A stretch of DNA of 64,000 nucleotides from Pseudomonas sp. ANT_H4 (GCF_008369295.1 NZ_VOBG01000008.1:161842-225841), one strand, 5' to 3'; shown: positions 18,335 through 26,835, counted from the stretch's first letter. A program made the numbers and translations. Notes: generated from the letters alone by a model not told the origin.

Positions 18335-18377
18335 GTTGATGCACCCCTTGGGTATGTTTCGCCCGCTTTGCAGGCAA

Positions 18378-18401
18378 TAAAAAACCGGCTCAGGGCCGGC
18401 T
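18378..18401 (-). terminator. Terminator between the Tad2-like gene and scaffold gene
   Basis: CCGGC-TCAGG-GCCGG with minus-strand TTTTTTATTGCCTG. It isolates the anti-defence gene from the scaffold-capsid unit downstream. Confidence 0.7.
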
Positions 18402-18418
18402 TGGTGAATTCAGTTCAA

Positions 18419-18889
18419 TCAGTCGATCAATTGCCAGTCATCGGCGAGCACATCGGTTTGCGAGGCAAGCCATGGAACAAAGCACTGATCGGCTGTTTTC
18501 ATGCCAATCCACGGGAGAGGGCGCAGCGCTTCATGCTGAAACGAAACTGTGTCAGCAAGGTCTGCCGGAACAAGTTTCAACCACATGCCCTTGCCATTCC
18601 AGCCGACACGCGAAACGCGCTTGCCCAGCTTCAAGGCTTCAACCGCAAGACCGAAGCTCATGCCGGCAGTCGGACGATAGGCGTTATCGAACTGAGCCTT
18701 GGGTGACCAACTGATGTAACCCGCATGGTCTGGGTGGTTGGATGCGCCACCGTCGGTGTACTCAACCAGATAGCCGTCGTCTGCGCCGTTCTCGTCAGCA
18801 GGCAATGTCCAGCCTCGATACTCGTTGTAAGCGAGACGAGTCATCGCCAAGGCCAGAATAATTTTGGTTCCGATAAAGAGCTGAGTCAT
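18419..18889 (-). CDS. Tad2-like (DUF2829) anti-Thoeris/anti-CBASS protein
   Basis: A 156-residue protein whose residues about 77-156 are a DUF2829/Tad2 domain: FGLAVEALKLGKRVSRVGWN, GMWLKL and PWIGMKTADQCFVPWLASQT. Tad2 proteins bind and hold nucleotide signals made by Thoeris (and, for some members, CBASS), so they shut off abortive defence. The first 75 residues (TKIILALAMTRLAYNEYRGW, DGYLVEYTDGG) form an extension seen in many phage DUF2829 proteins. Start is ATG 18889 behind GGAG. It sits inside the head operon between MuF and scaffold, with a terminator behind it. Ligand specificity is not readable. Confidence 0.85.
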   Translation of the reverse strand: MTQLFIGTKIILALAMTRLAYNEYRGWTLPADENGADDGYLVEYTDGGASNHPDHAGYISWSPKAQFDNAYRPTAGMSFGLAVEALKLGKRVSRVGWNGKGMWLKLVPADLADTVSFQHEALRPLPWIGMKTADQCFVPWLASQTDVLADDWQLID

Positions 18890-18902
18890 GGGTATCTCCT
18901 GG

Positions 18903-19991
18903 TTAATTTATGCCTGCTCGCTCAAAAGCCAGCGGCTCTAGTCCTTTCATCTGCACCAAGGTCAGCGGCGCGAAGTTGCGATCAAGCTGCAGCTCTGCAA
19001 ATCGCTCCATGGTCAGCCCACCCTCCCGGAACAGCTTGGCCCGGACTGGGCCGATAGCAACGTCCTGGAACGCAGCCGGCTGCTGCTGGAGCCAGTGGTA
19101 GTAATCGATGTCAGCACTGACCTGCTGGCCGCCGTCTGCGCCCACCGAGGCACGCGTTGCGCCCTTGGCGAACATCGCGCTGAGCTTGGTCAGGAGAATG
19201 AAGGTAGTGCGGCAGTTCGGGTGGAATGGCGGCCTTGGGCCGGAATCCACCGGAAACTTGCGCTTGTCCATAGAGCGGCAAAGCTGACTGGTTTTGCTGT
19301 CCAGCGTGGCCACCATCTGGATTTCTTCCACGATGTCAGTGTTGGCCTTGGCCACCTCCATGCGCGCCTGGGACGACACATGCTGAATCGCGGTGTGCAC
19401 GACAGTGCTGGCGTTGCGATTGGTGGTCGCCAGGATGCCGTCTTTGTAGCCTGCCGCCTTAGTGCCGCGAATGTTGCGGATGATCTGGAAGTTCGTCTGC
19501 CCCTCGAAGAAACCCTGCCGAATCGTGCCGGTGACGCGCTCTCGCTCGGCGCCGGTCCAACCCTTGATGAAGGACTTCAGCAGCTTCCCGCCGCCGGTGC
19601 CGCGCACGCTGAGTGGATTCGTCAGCACTGCGGTTCGGATTGTCGCAGCCGCCGGGGCGACCACGTCCAGCGAAACCCCAACCGGTGCTGACCTGGCAAG
19701 ACTGGTCGCCTCGAACTCAGCCTCGTAATTGGCAATGTCCACCAGGTCGAGGTTGAGTTGAGCGCTGTAGCGGTCGAATATCCCCAGCAGCAGGCTATCC
19801 ACCTCTTTCAGCAGCGCCTCAAGGCGTTTGACGTTGTACTCGGTCAGGTCCGACTGGGTCAGCCGGTCGCGGATCGAGCGATCGATCTCCTTGAGGAAGG
19901 GGGCGAACTTGCCCACCTCCCCCGCCTTCAGCTTTTCGAGGAAGACCGCGTGCCGGATGGTGGCGTCATGGATTGCTTGGTTTGCCGCCAT
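18903..19991 (-). CDS. Phage head morphogenesis protein (SPP1 gp7 / Mu gpF family)
   Basis: A 362-residue minor head protein. The MuF core shows TAIQHVSSQARMEVAKAN, ATLDSKTSQLCRSMDKRKF and PPFHPNCRTTF, with the typical cysteine and histidine residues. These proteins enter the procapsid with the portal and can assist DNA exit. It overlaps the portal gene by 26 bases. Confidence 0.92.
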   Translation of the reverse strand: MAANQAIHDATIRHAVFLEKLKAGEVGKFAPFLKEIDRSIRDRLTQSDLTEYNVKRLEALLKEVDSLLLGIFDRYSAQLNLDLVDIANYEAEFEATSLARSAPVGVSLDVVAPAAATIRTAVLTNPLSVRGTGGGKLLKSFIKGWTGAERERVTGTIRQGFFEGQTNFQIIRNIRGTKAAGYKDGILATTNRNASTVVHTAIQHVSSQARMEVAKANTDIVEEIQMVATLDSKTSQLCRSMDKRKFPVDSGPRPPFHPNCRTTFILLTKLSAMFAKGATRASVGADGGQQVSADIDYYHWLQQQPAAFQDVAIGPVRAKLFREGGLTMERFAELQLDRNFAPLTLVQMKGLEPLAFERAGIN

Positions 19992-21384
19992 TTGGTGTGT
20001 CCTCGTTGTCCAGGCCCAGGCCGTCGCCCTGCTCCTGCAATTCGCCGTCGATCTGCAGGTCAGTGCGCTCTGGCGCGATCAGGCCCAGCTTCCGCAGGTA
20101 GGCCCGAAGGTCAGCCTTCGCGAATCCGCCGTTCTGCCACAAGCCGACCAGGGCCGTGATCATCTGCGGATCAGCAGTCAGCTCGACGAACTCCTGATTC
20201 ACCTGGTAGGCAACCTTCTTGTCAGCGATGCCCATGTAAGCGCAACACCACATGATTGCTCGGGTGTAAGCCTCGCTGACGTTTGCCACGCAGCCGGCCA
20301 GCACCGAAGTGGAAGCAGACTGATCGCCGCGGGACTCCGTAGCAGTCTTGGTAGCAAGAGACGCCACCACCATCCGGGCGCCCAGTTCGATCATCATCTG
20401 GTTTTTGTCGGCCATGGCCTCCTTGACCAGTGTGTTGGGCAATGGCTGCGCGTAGCCGAACTGACCACCGGCCGGCAGCATCATTGGCGCCCTGGAGCCG
20501 ACATAGACGCCGTTCTTCTCCATCCAGTCGCGCCACTGCTCATCCAAGCCACTGATCCACGGCTGGGCCTGCCCACACCAGAAAACGCTATCTTCGTAGT
20601 CGGCACTGTTCCGGTAATGGCCCAGGTTGATCATGGCGATGTCGTAGAGCGGCGACTCGTCGATGCTTGGATCGTTGTTCTGTGCGCCGACGAAGGTGAA
20701 CGGGATCTCCTTGAGGCGACCGGTTATACCCTCGGGCTTGAACTCGTCGATGACTGCCAGTGGCCCACCACCTTTCGGCCCAGACCGGCGCCAAACGCGG
20801 CAAACGAAACCGTCGTCTTCCAGCGCCAGTTCCCGGTACTGCTCAACCGTCTTGAAACCAAAGCCTTCAGGTATCTCGGGCGACTCGCGCAGCACCACCA
20901 GGGTCAACACGCTATGGCCGTTAACCATTCCCGTGCGCCAGTTGATGATGTCATCGGCACAGTAGGACAGGATCACCGAGTGCCCGCCGATGCTGTCGTC
21001 CTGGTGATAGTCGACGTACAGACCATGCCGACCAGCCTCAAGCACCTTTTCAAGCGTGCCCTGGGAGTGCTGGTAGATGCTGACGCCAGAACCGTTGGCG
21101 TTGTCCTGCAGGTATTCCAGTTTCTTCGGCGCCGTGAGCGTCGGATCTTTGTGGAAGGCTAGGCCCAGCAACCCGTTTCGGGTGTGCCCGGTAGCGTTCT
21201 TGAACACCGCCCGCTCGCGGTAAGCCCGGTTCCTGTCTTCGTTCTCCGGCGACTTATCGTGCGCGTTGATGTACGGGAGCCGATCGACAACCCGGTGCTG
21301 ACCGGCACAGACGTCGCGAACGGTAGCCCAACGGCCCAGCGCTTCGATGTATTCCGCCCGCTTGAAGGAGACGTCGTTGCTCAT
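19966..21384 (-). CDS. Portal protein (DUF4055 family)
   Basis: A 472-residue portal that forms the DNA entry vertex and docks terminase. It follows TerL with a four-base overlap. N-terminal motifs include FKRAEYIEALGRWATVRDV, and IPFTFVGAQNNDPSIDESPL followed by LINLG-type helices, here MINLGHYRNSADYED. These fit DUF4055 portals. The C-terminus is acidic and glycine-rich. Confidence 0.9.
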   Translation of the reverse strand: MSNDVSFKRAEYIEALGRWATVRDVCAGQHRVVDRLPYINAHDKSPENEDRNRAYRERAVFKNATGHTRNGLLGLAFHKDPTLTAPKKLEYLQDNANGSGVSIYQHSQGTLEKVLEAGRHGLYVDYHQDDSIGGHSVILSYCADDIINWRTGMVNGHSVLTLVVLRESPEIPEGFGFKTVEQYRELALEDDGFVCRVWRRSGPKGGGPLAVIDEFKPEGITGRLKEIPFTFVGAQNNDPSIDESPLYDIAMINLGHYRNSADYEDSVFWCGQAQPWISGLDEQWRDWMEKNGVYVGSRAPMMLPAGGQFGYAQPLPNTLVKEAMADKNQMMIELGARMVVASLATKTATESRGDQSASTSVLAGCVANVSEAYTRAIMWCCAYMGIADKKVAYQVNQEFVELTADPQMITALVGLWQNGGFAKADLRAYLRKLGLIAPERTDLQIDGELQEQGDGLGLDNEDTPNGGKPSNP

Positions 21385-22709
21385 CGGGCGTATCCCATTT
21401 TGATAGAGGTGACGATCGCTTTGATCGGATAACGCTTGGCAATGAAATAACCAGCAGCGTCGTTCATGTGGTCGTGACCCTTTTTCGGATCTTTGTCCGG
21501 CTCACCCTTGTCGGTGTAGGTCTGTCGCTCAAGACACAGGGTGAGCTGAGGGCATTGATCGATGTTGACCTTCAGGCGACGCTCGCCGTAGGCGTTCAGG
21601 AACATAGCGTTCACCGAGTTCACACGGTCTTTCACGCCCGGGTTTGTAGAGTCGACGATCACTGTGAACTTCGCTTTCTTCAGTAACGAAAGGTCGGACT
21701 CGCTCGCGTTTTTGCTGCTGGTGTTCTGCCCGCTGGCGTCGGGATATACCGCCACCGAGTGACCAGGGAACCGGGCCTGGATCTTCTCGATCATTTCAGG
21801 CGTGTCCCGCACGCCGTGAAACTCATCCAGGGCCATCGGAAGGTTGTCACGCACTACATAGACGACGGCTGCCATCTTCATGACGTTGAAGTCCATGCCG
21901 ATGTGAAGCGCTTCGCCCGGTTTGATTCGTTCGCTGGTTCGGCATTCGTCACGATTGAACGTGTAGTAAACGACACCGGCGTAGTTTTCGAAGCCAGCCT
22001 CGTACTCTTGCCGGAAGGTGCGTGGGTCCATCTTCCTGCGAGCAGCCTCCAGCTCTTCAGGGGGAACGTTGCCGCCCTGCAAAGATGTGTACTGCCAACT
22101 CTTGTGATCAGGCTCGCCGCCTGGCTTGCCGTCCAGATAAGTGTCGTAGCAGTGGTTGAAGCCTTTCGGCGTGCCAATTCGCAGCGCATGGCCGCCCTTG
22201 CGCATCCCGACGCCAGGGATCTGGTACTGACAGGTCGAGAGCATCGGGCGAAGAACTTCTTCCCACGCCGCCCACGGGCAGTCTGCCCATTCATCCACCA
22301 AGACGAAGAACAGGCCGGAACCACGCAGGTTGTCGTAGTTGTCGAGCCCCACCACGCGCATGACGTGGCCTGATTTGAGCGTGATTGAGCATTCCGTCTC
22401 GTTCGGGCGGTGCGCACGCCACGCCTCAGGGATGGCTTGTTTGAGTCGACGCCAGAACACGCGCTTGGCCTGTTTGAACGTCGGTGCGCCATACCAGATC
22501 TCGTCCTCAACACTCACGCCCCACTCAGCAGCCAGACGGGCAGCACGGCGCATTTCGGCCTTGCCCAGGAACGTCTTGCCGAACCGGCGGCCACACACCG
22601 CATCGCGGAAACGGGCCTCAGGCTGGAACCCCCAGCAGTAAATGTTGGCCTGCTTGGGCGTCAGCTTTACCGGCGGGTCAAAGGTACGGGGTAGCGGGGA
22701 CATTCTCAT
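21381..22709 (-). CDS. Terminase large subunit (TerL)
   Basis: The DNA packaging motor and nuclease, 442 residues from ATG 22709 behind GGAG (ATG 22703 is the alternative). The ATPase has Walker A CGRRFGKT and Walker B FFVLVDEWAD. The C-terminal nuclease shows IGMDFNVMKMAAVV and, near the end, DHMNDAAGY. It overlaps TerS by 32 bases. Confidence 0.95.
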   Translation of the reverse strand: MRMSPLPRTFDPPVKLTPKQANIYCWGFQPEARFRDAVCGRRFGKTFLGKAEMRRAARLAAEWGVSVEDEIWYGAPTFKQAKRVFWRRLKQAIPEAWRAHRPNETECSITLKSGHVMRVVGLDNYDNLRGSGLFFVLVDEWADCPWAAWEEVLRPMLSTCQYQIPGVGMRKGGHALRIGTPKGFNHCYDTYLDGKPGGEPDHKSWQYTSLQGGNVPPEELEAARRKMDPRTFRQEYEAGFENYAGVVYYTFNRDECRTSERIKPGEALHIGMDFNVMKMAAVVYVVRDNLPMALDEFHGVRDTPEMIEKIQARFPGHSVAVYPDASGQNTSSKNASESDLSLLKKAKFTVIVDSTNPGVKDRVNSVNAMFLNAYGERRLKVNIDQCPQLTLCLERQTYTDKGEPDKDPKKGHDHMNDAAGYFIAKRYPIKAIVTSIKMGYAR

Positions 22710-23154
22710 CAGGCTCCAGGGTGTACTCAGCAACGGCGTGCTGCTGGTCCGCTTGGGAGCCCAGAGGTTTCTCAGGTTCGAGGCGGCGATTCACGTAGAC
22801 ATCGCCCACCTCTTTGGCGGCCTGCTCGTACAACTGAGCGGTCAGCGCCAGGTTGCGCATGCTCTCGGCCTTCTCAGCCATTCGCCCCAGGCCACGAAGC
22901 CGATAGGCGCGGTTGGCGATCGGAATCTCAGCGGTCTCTTCTCGGAATCGCTTGCGGGTATCGTGAAACAGGGTCGCCCACTTCACAGCAAGCCCCTTTC
23001 CGGCCGACTTTGTCGGGTCATGCGTCTCGACCTGCTGGCGACTTACCACAACCCCGTATTCGTTCTTGACGGCTTCCACCACTTGGGAGGGGGTGTCAAA
23101 GCACGCCAGCGCCTGAACGATGAAGCTCTTCACCTCATTTTTCAGGACTGCCAT
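22678..23154 (-). CDS. Terminase small subunit (TerS, DUF2280-like)
   Basis: A 158-residue DNA-recognition subunit of terminase. The N-terminal helix-turn-helix region (SFIVQALACFDTPSQVVEAV, YGVVVSRQQVETHDPTK) is typical of the DUF2280 TerS group. It immediately precedes TerL. The C-terminal tail is acidic and probably unstructured. Confidence 0.9.
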   Translation of the reverse strand: MAVLKNEVKSFIVQALACFDTPSQVVEAVKNEYGVVVSRQQVETHDPTKSAGKGLAVKWATLFHDTRKRFREETAEIPIANRAYRLRGLGRMAEKAESMRNLALTAQLYEQAAKEVGDVYVNRRLEPEKPLGSQADQQHAVAEYTLEPDENVPATPYL

Positions 23155-23185
23155 AAATTCTCATCCGTCTAGAGCCTGTCAAGAA

Positions 23186-23809
23186 TCAGGCCGATCTGAG
23201 CAGACAGGTTCCGCAGGCCCTCGCAATGTTCAATTTTCCCACCTCGGCAGGACTGTTTGCAGCATCCACCAACGCTTGAACGTCAGGGCTTGCACCGTAG
23301 CGGCGGACCACACCGACGAACTCTTCGACGTCGTGACCCTGCAGCTTGATCTTCGGTGCCCCGTCTTGGGTGAATGCTGGTTGACCGAACTTGTCGGTCG
23401 CATGAGCCAGGTGATACAGCTCGTGTTCGATCAGGGCGCAGAACTCAAGATCACTGCACTGGGCGCAGTAGTCGGCAGCCAGAGTGATGATAAAGGCCGG
23501 CACATCGCCGAACCAATCACGCATCTGCTGCTCCATCCGTGCTTTCTGCCAGCCGCCAGCGCGGAACGCTACCTGTTCGGCCTGGCCCAGGACTGTGCGG
23601 CCCTGCTTCTCGAAGCTCGACGAGGCCCACATGACCCGGATGTCTGCATCCAGTAGATGGGCATGGTCTTCGTTGTGAATGCTGCCGGTGTCGGCAAGGA
23701 TCTCGGCTTGAAGCCATTCCCACACTTCGGGAGCCGGGGTCAGGCGGATACCGAAGTCGGAGAGGTCTGACAGCTCAAGCAGTGACGCCTGAGGCATTGG
23801 TCTTTGCAT
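23186..23809 (-). CDS. Putative phage metallopeptidase
   Basis: A 207-residue protein with a zinc-protease-like HELYH within CALIEHELYHLAHATDKFG, and a downstream HDVEEF that could supply the third ligand. Phage proteins of this family are annotated as putative metallopeptidases near terminase genes. Substrate unknown. It overlaps the Ntn hydrolase gene by 35 bases. Confidence 0.8.
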   Translation of the reverse strand: MQRPMPQASLLELSDLSDFGIRLTPAPEVWEWLQAEILADTGSIHNEDHAHLLDADIRVMWASSSFEKQGRTVLGQAEQVAFRAGGWQKARMEQQMRDWFGDVPAFIITLAADYCAQCSDLEFCALIEHELYHLAHATDKFGQPAFTQDGAPKIKLQGHDVEEFVGVVRRYGASPDVQALVDAANSPAEVGKLNIARACGTCLLRSA

Positions 23810-24245
23810 CAGCCATCCCCTCGTTGATGATCAGCGTCCTCACCAGTCCGCCGGTGCAAGTATCCCGCTTCTTTGCCATCTCTACGGCTTCAGCAGCAGT
23901 TGCGCCCATGTCCATCGCAGTGAGTGCATGAAGACCTCCACTGCCGATTGCGTAAGGTTTTCCACCAATCAGCTGGCTTTTCCAGAATCCGTCATCTGCA
24001 TCGTTACCTGCGTACCACAACCCGTCCGCGTCAACGACGATGGCCGAGCACTGCAGATCGCGCGACTCAGGGGCCCCGAAGTAAGCGGCAACCAATCTCG
24101 GGTAGTGACTCGTCTTGCCGGCGAAGATGAACTTAACCCCCTTCTCTTCGTGGCACTTCTGGAAATCGTCGTACACAATTTCGGTATCGCGAGTGATCCG
24201 AGAGTCATAGGCGATCACGCCGTCTTTGTAGGCAATGGTCGTCAT
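23775..24245 (-). CDS. Ntn-hydrolase, proteasome beta/HslV-like
   Basis: A 156-residue protein starting at ATG 24245 behind GGAG. It begins MTTIAYKDGVIAYDSRIT, so removal of Met exposes a threonine as in HslV and proteasome beta subunits. A conserved-looking glycine turn (AIGSGGLHALTAMDMGATA) follows, again as in that fold. Phage members are known near terminase genes but their substrate is not. The neighbour is a metallopeptidase, so a processing or anti-host protease pair is possible. Confidence 0.8.
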   Translation of the reverse strand: MTTIAYKDGVIAYDSRITRDTEIVYDDFQKCHEEKGVKFIFAGKTSHYPRLVAAYFGAPESRDLQCSAIVVDADGLWYAGNDADDGFWKSQLIGGKPYAIGSGGLHALTAMDMGATAAEAVEMAKKRDTCTGGLVRTLIINEGMADAKTNASGVTA

Positions 24246-24255
24246 TCTGGCTCCA

Positions 24256-24296
24256 GTGTCGCGACACAATTTGCTGATGCGCGAAACGTGTCGCGC
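24256..24296. repeat. Two adjacent GC-rich dyads upstream of the terminase block
   Basis: A perfect 12-bp palindrome GTGTCGCGACAC (24256-24267) is followed 11 bases later by GCGCGA-AACGTG-TCGCGC (24279-24296). They fill the only gap between the lysis-type membrane genes and the packaging genes, where a cos or promoter region could lie. Function is open. Confidence 0.6.
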
Positions 24297-24297
24297 G

Positions 24298-24570
24298 TTA
24301 CGGCCTGATCTCACACACATGCCCACGACGAGCCCAGGCATAAGCCACCATCCCGGCGTGGAGCATCGCGCTCATGGGGCTTACCCAGTGGCCTTGCATG
24401 GAGGTGACGAATGAACCGAAGGCGCCGATGGCGACCAGGTAGAACGCAGCACTGAGCAATGGCTGATCGATCGGTCGCAACCGCCGCAGGTAGTCGCAGG
24501 CGGCAAGAGCGACGACGAGGCACAGAGCCGCATCAAGCAAGCCCAGCGCAGATACAAGAATGCTGTTCAT
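24298..24570 (-). CDS. Small membrane protein near lysis position (90 aa)
   Basis: Starts at ATG 24570 behind GAGGTG. Three likely membrane segments are seen (SALGLLDAALCLVVALAA, LLSAAFYLVAIGAFGSFV and a weaker SAMLHAGMVAYAW). It follows the holin-like gene by one base. It could be a second holin, an antiholin or another membrane accessory. Confidence 0.7.
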   Translation of the reverse strand: MNSILVSALGLLDAALCLVVALAACDYLRRLRPIDQPLLSAAFYLVAIGAFGSFVTSMQGHWVSPMSAMLHAGMVAYAWARRGHVCEIRP

Positions 24571-24571
24571 G

Positions 24572-24895
24572 TTATGCACCTCGCGCCGTTACGAACGCGC
24601 CCATTGCTGCCTTCATGGCTGGAATGATGTTCATCGCTGTCAGGCCGAGCACGAATGCCACGCCACACAACAGGTCATCATTCACAGCAAGGTCGAGCTT
24701 GGGGGCAAGCCATAACGTCACTGGCTGCGTCAGGTATACCGAAAACCCGAAGCCAGTGGCTACAGCGGTTGCCGCCTGGCCCCGGGTAAGGTCTTTCAGA
24801 AAACCAAGGGACAGGATGGAACCGATGAAAGCAGCCATGACCATGCCGTACTTCACCAGCAATACGCCGGCGGCAGTGCTCGTTGGTTCTGCCAT
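24572..24895 (-). CDS. Putative holin (class I-like membrane protein)
   Basis: A 107-residue protein starting at ATG 24895 behind GGAG. About three hydrophobic segments (YGMVMAAFIGSILSLGF, AVATGFGFSVYL, LLCGVAFVLGLTAMNII) and small size fit a holin that permeabilises the inner membrane. No endolysin gene follows in this block, so the call rests on topology and position. Confidence 0.68.
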   Translation of the reverse strand: MAEPTSTAAGVLLVKYGMVMAAFIGSILSLGFLKDLTRGQAATAVATGFGFSVYLTQPVTLWLAPKLDLAVNDDLLCGVAFVLGLTAMNIIPAMKAAMGAFVTARGA

Positions 24896-25209
24896 TGGAT
24901 ACTCCATCATGAATAGATCAGCCCCGGCGGCACTCCCAGCTCAGAGCGAAGGGTGTGGCGGGGCCGAAAACAAGAAGGCCCCGATCAATGTCGAGGCCCT
25001 GAATAGGTGCGCGTGTCTTCCCACGCTGCCAGCCAAAGACCTTCCCGGCGTCGACACCCAAGTGCATCGATCTCGCTGCTCCTGTCTCGCGCCACCCTGG
25101 AAGCACAGTGAGGTCAGGGCGCGCGGGCTGCCGGTGTTTTTCCGTAGCGCTGCACTACCGGCTTATCAGCGTCCAGGCCTCCCGAGGGCTGCCCTGGCTG
25201 CAGGTAAAT
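24896..25209. other. Stretch without a confident gene
   Basis: About 310 bases. The only longer frame (24918-25106 minus, 62 codons from GTG) has no ribosome site and low-complexity composition. A G+C-rich segment with GGCCCCGATCAATGTCGAGGCC (24978-25000 region) could form a hairpin. This is a plausible place for a late promoter or antiterminator site, but none is recognised. Confidence 0.4.
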
Positions 25210-25374
25210 CTACAGATTCTTCTTGTGGATGCGCCAGCCCATGGCTACACCAGGATGTAGGTATTCGCCAGTTTGTGGGTTACGCGAGAAGTCGGTCTCA
25301 CCAACCTGGCGTGCTACCGCCTCCCAAGCCGTTCTGGCGCGCTCCAGCAGATTGCCTTTGGCTTTCAGCTTCAC
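25210..25374 (-). CDS. Small basic protein (54 aa)
   Basis: A short gene starting at GTG 25374, five bases after GGAGG. The protein starts VKLKAKGNLLERARTAWEA (initial Val read as Met), continues ETDFSRNPQTGEYLHPGVA and ends WRIHKKNL. Composition and a perfect ribosome site support a real gene. A terminator lies upstream. No function is recognised. Confidence 0.7.
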   Translation of the reverse strand: MKLKAKGNLLERARTAWEAVARQVGETDFSRNPQTGEYLHPGVAMGWRIHKKNL

Positions 25375-25404
25375 GTACACCTCCAGAAGGTTGGATTCAA
25401 GGCA

Positions 25405-25430
25405 ATAAAAACCCGGCGCAGTGGCCGGTT
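25405..25430 (-). terminator. Terminator downstream of the Q-position gene
   Basis: CCGGC-GCAGTG-GCCGG; the minus strand continues TTTTTATTGCC and the plus strand TTTCTTTTT, so it can work both ways. It ends the early/middle unit. A late antiterminator would have to overcome it. Confidence 0.75.
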
Positions 25431-25507
25431 TCTTTTTAGTCAGTCCTACACACGCAGGAATGACAGGATGGGTATAATTTCTCTCACTTTCTCACTGTTG
25501 TCAATAG

Positions 25508-26194
25508 CTATGCCGCGTCCTGAACTAAAAGGCCTTCCTCTTCAAGAATCAACCGAACCTCTGCGAGCGCTTCCTTGACCATCAAGTTGAGCTCTTTCTT
25601 GATTCCGTCTCTCCAGCGATATCGGGTTGACTCGGGCGCCGCATCGATATCCCAAGTATTCATGTCGTAAAAGCTGTCAGGCAGGACGATCAGATCCTGA
25701 TCCAGCGCCTCAAGCCTTGCGCGCTCCGACTTCCCGGCTGCAATCGCTGCGCCGATCAATTTATCGCGGCGAGAGTCATCGACCTCAAGAGGGATTTCCA
25801 CCGTTACCGATGTTGGCCCTTTCCGCTTTGCTCCTTTCATCTTCGGGATCGACCAAGTGGTGACGGCCTTATGTACGAACAGCGCTGGTGCGGGGCTAGG
25901 CACCAGAGGGATGATGCCGGTGATCGCCTGCAACCGCCTGGCACGGCCAGTGCTGTACTTAGCCCCCAGCACGTCCCAGTGGCGAGGCTTGAGCATGTGG
26001 TGCAGTCGAGCAGCCAGCCAATAGTCAACCTGGGCTCGGTCCAAATCACCGCTACCAGAAGAGAGTGATGCAAGGCAGCCGCCATCCGCTTCGCTGGGGT
26101 TGTAGAGCTTCTGCCATGCCTGCCCCTTAGATGCGCCCTTCTCACCAGCGGCAAGCGCTGCAACGACCGCTCCTGATACGCTCGAATAAATCAT
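25508..26194 (-). CDS. Q-position protein, possible late regulator (228 aa)
   Basis: Starts at ATG 26194 (MIYSSVSGAVVAALAAG), overlapping the NinG stop as ATGA. The protein has QVDYWLAARLHHMLKPRHWD, then KYSTGRARRLQAI, then FYDMNTWDIDAAPESTRYRW. It is the last gene of the early rightward-type unit, directly before a terminator and the lysis/packaging genes, which is where lambda has Q. No DNA-binding motif is certain, so late antitermination is an inference from position. Confidence 0.6.
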   Translation of the reverse strand: MIYSSVSGAVVAALAAGEKGASKGQAWQKLYNPSEADGGCLASLSSGSGDLDRAQVDYWLAARLHHMLKPRHWDVLGAKYSTGRARRLQAITGIIPLVPSPAPALFVHKAVTTWSIPKMKGAKRKGPTSVTVEIPLEVDDSRRDKLIGAAIAAGKSERARLEALDQDLIVLPDSFYDMNTWDIDAAPESTRYRWRDGIKKELNLMVKEALAEVRLILEEEGLLVQDAA

Positions 26195-26835
26195 GCTACC
26201 TGCCCCTTTTTCAGTTCTCTGGTCTTTGCCCGGCACTCGGCGGTGATGGTTTTCAGTTGCTCTATGGTCTCCTTGCGCGGCGCGTGGTCGGCTTCCAGCG
26301 CCTCTACAGCCTCCAGGCCGATGCGGCCGATCAGCCCTTCCCGGAACGCCTGCGAAACCGTTTGGCCCTTTCGGGCGTACTTGGACGAACCGGCATTACA
26401 GCTCTTGCACTGCAACCAAATATTGCTGGGCACCAGCCTTAACTCTGGCCGGGCGCCCTTCCCCATGAAGTGCCCTGCATCAAATGCGCCGCCGGTCTTC
26501 CAGCCTTGGGCCGCAATGATCGATTCCTGCGATTCGCCGCAACTGATGCAGCCGCTGCCGATGCTCAGCTCGTAGGTGCGCCGGTAGTCGCGCACGGCCT
26601 TCTCTGCGTCCTTCATGTGGTCCGACCTGGTCTTGAGGGCTTCCTTACGAACCTCGATGTCCCGGCGCCCAACATCCGCCAGGGCCTTGCGGGCTTTGGT
26701 TTGGTTAACGTCCTTGATGGCCAGGCCGCACTTCGGACTGCACACGGCCTGCCCGAGGCGCTGCGGGACGAATGTGGCCCTGCATGCTGGGTTCTTGCAG
26801 GTCTTTGGCTTGGGTTGTTTGCGCTCGATCGTCAT
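26191..26835 (-). CDS. ninG: NinG/Rap recombination protein
   Basis: A 214-residue NinG homologue with the N-terminal zinc motif CKNPACRATFVPQRLGQAVC and the central CISCGE...DAGHFMGKGA...CKSCN pattern. Lambda NinG (Rap) is a structure-specific nuclease that helps RecBCD-pathway recombination. Its neighbour NinB and microproteins make a nin-like region. Starts at ATG 26835, overlapping the preceding stop. Confidence 0.93.
   Translation of the reverse strand: MTIERKQPKPKTCKNPACRATFVPQRLGQAVCSPKCGLAIKDVNQTKARKALADVGRRDIEVRKEALKTRSDHMKDAEKAVRDYRRTYELSIGSGCISCGESQESIIAAQGWKTGGAFDAGHFMGKGARPELRLVPSNIWLQCKSCNAGSSKYARKGQTVSQAFREGLIGRIGLEAVEALEADHAPRKETIEQLKTITAECRAKTRELKKGQVA

Noticed and set aside
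19828..21162. Plus-strand frame of 444 codons opposite the portal and MuF genes
   Set aside because: Antisense shadow of two recognised genes; high-GC third positions keep it open by chance.
24918..25106. Minus-strand frame of 62 codons near the holin-like gene
   Set aside because: GTG start without ribosome site and unconvincing composition; kept only in the stretch description.
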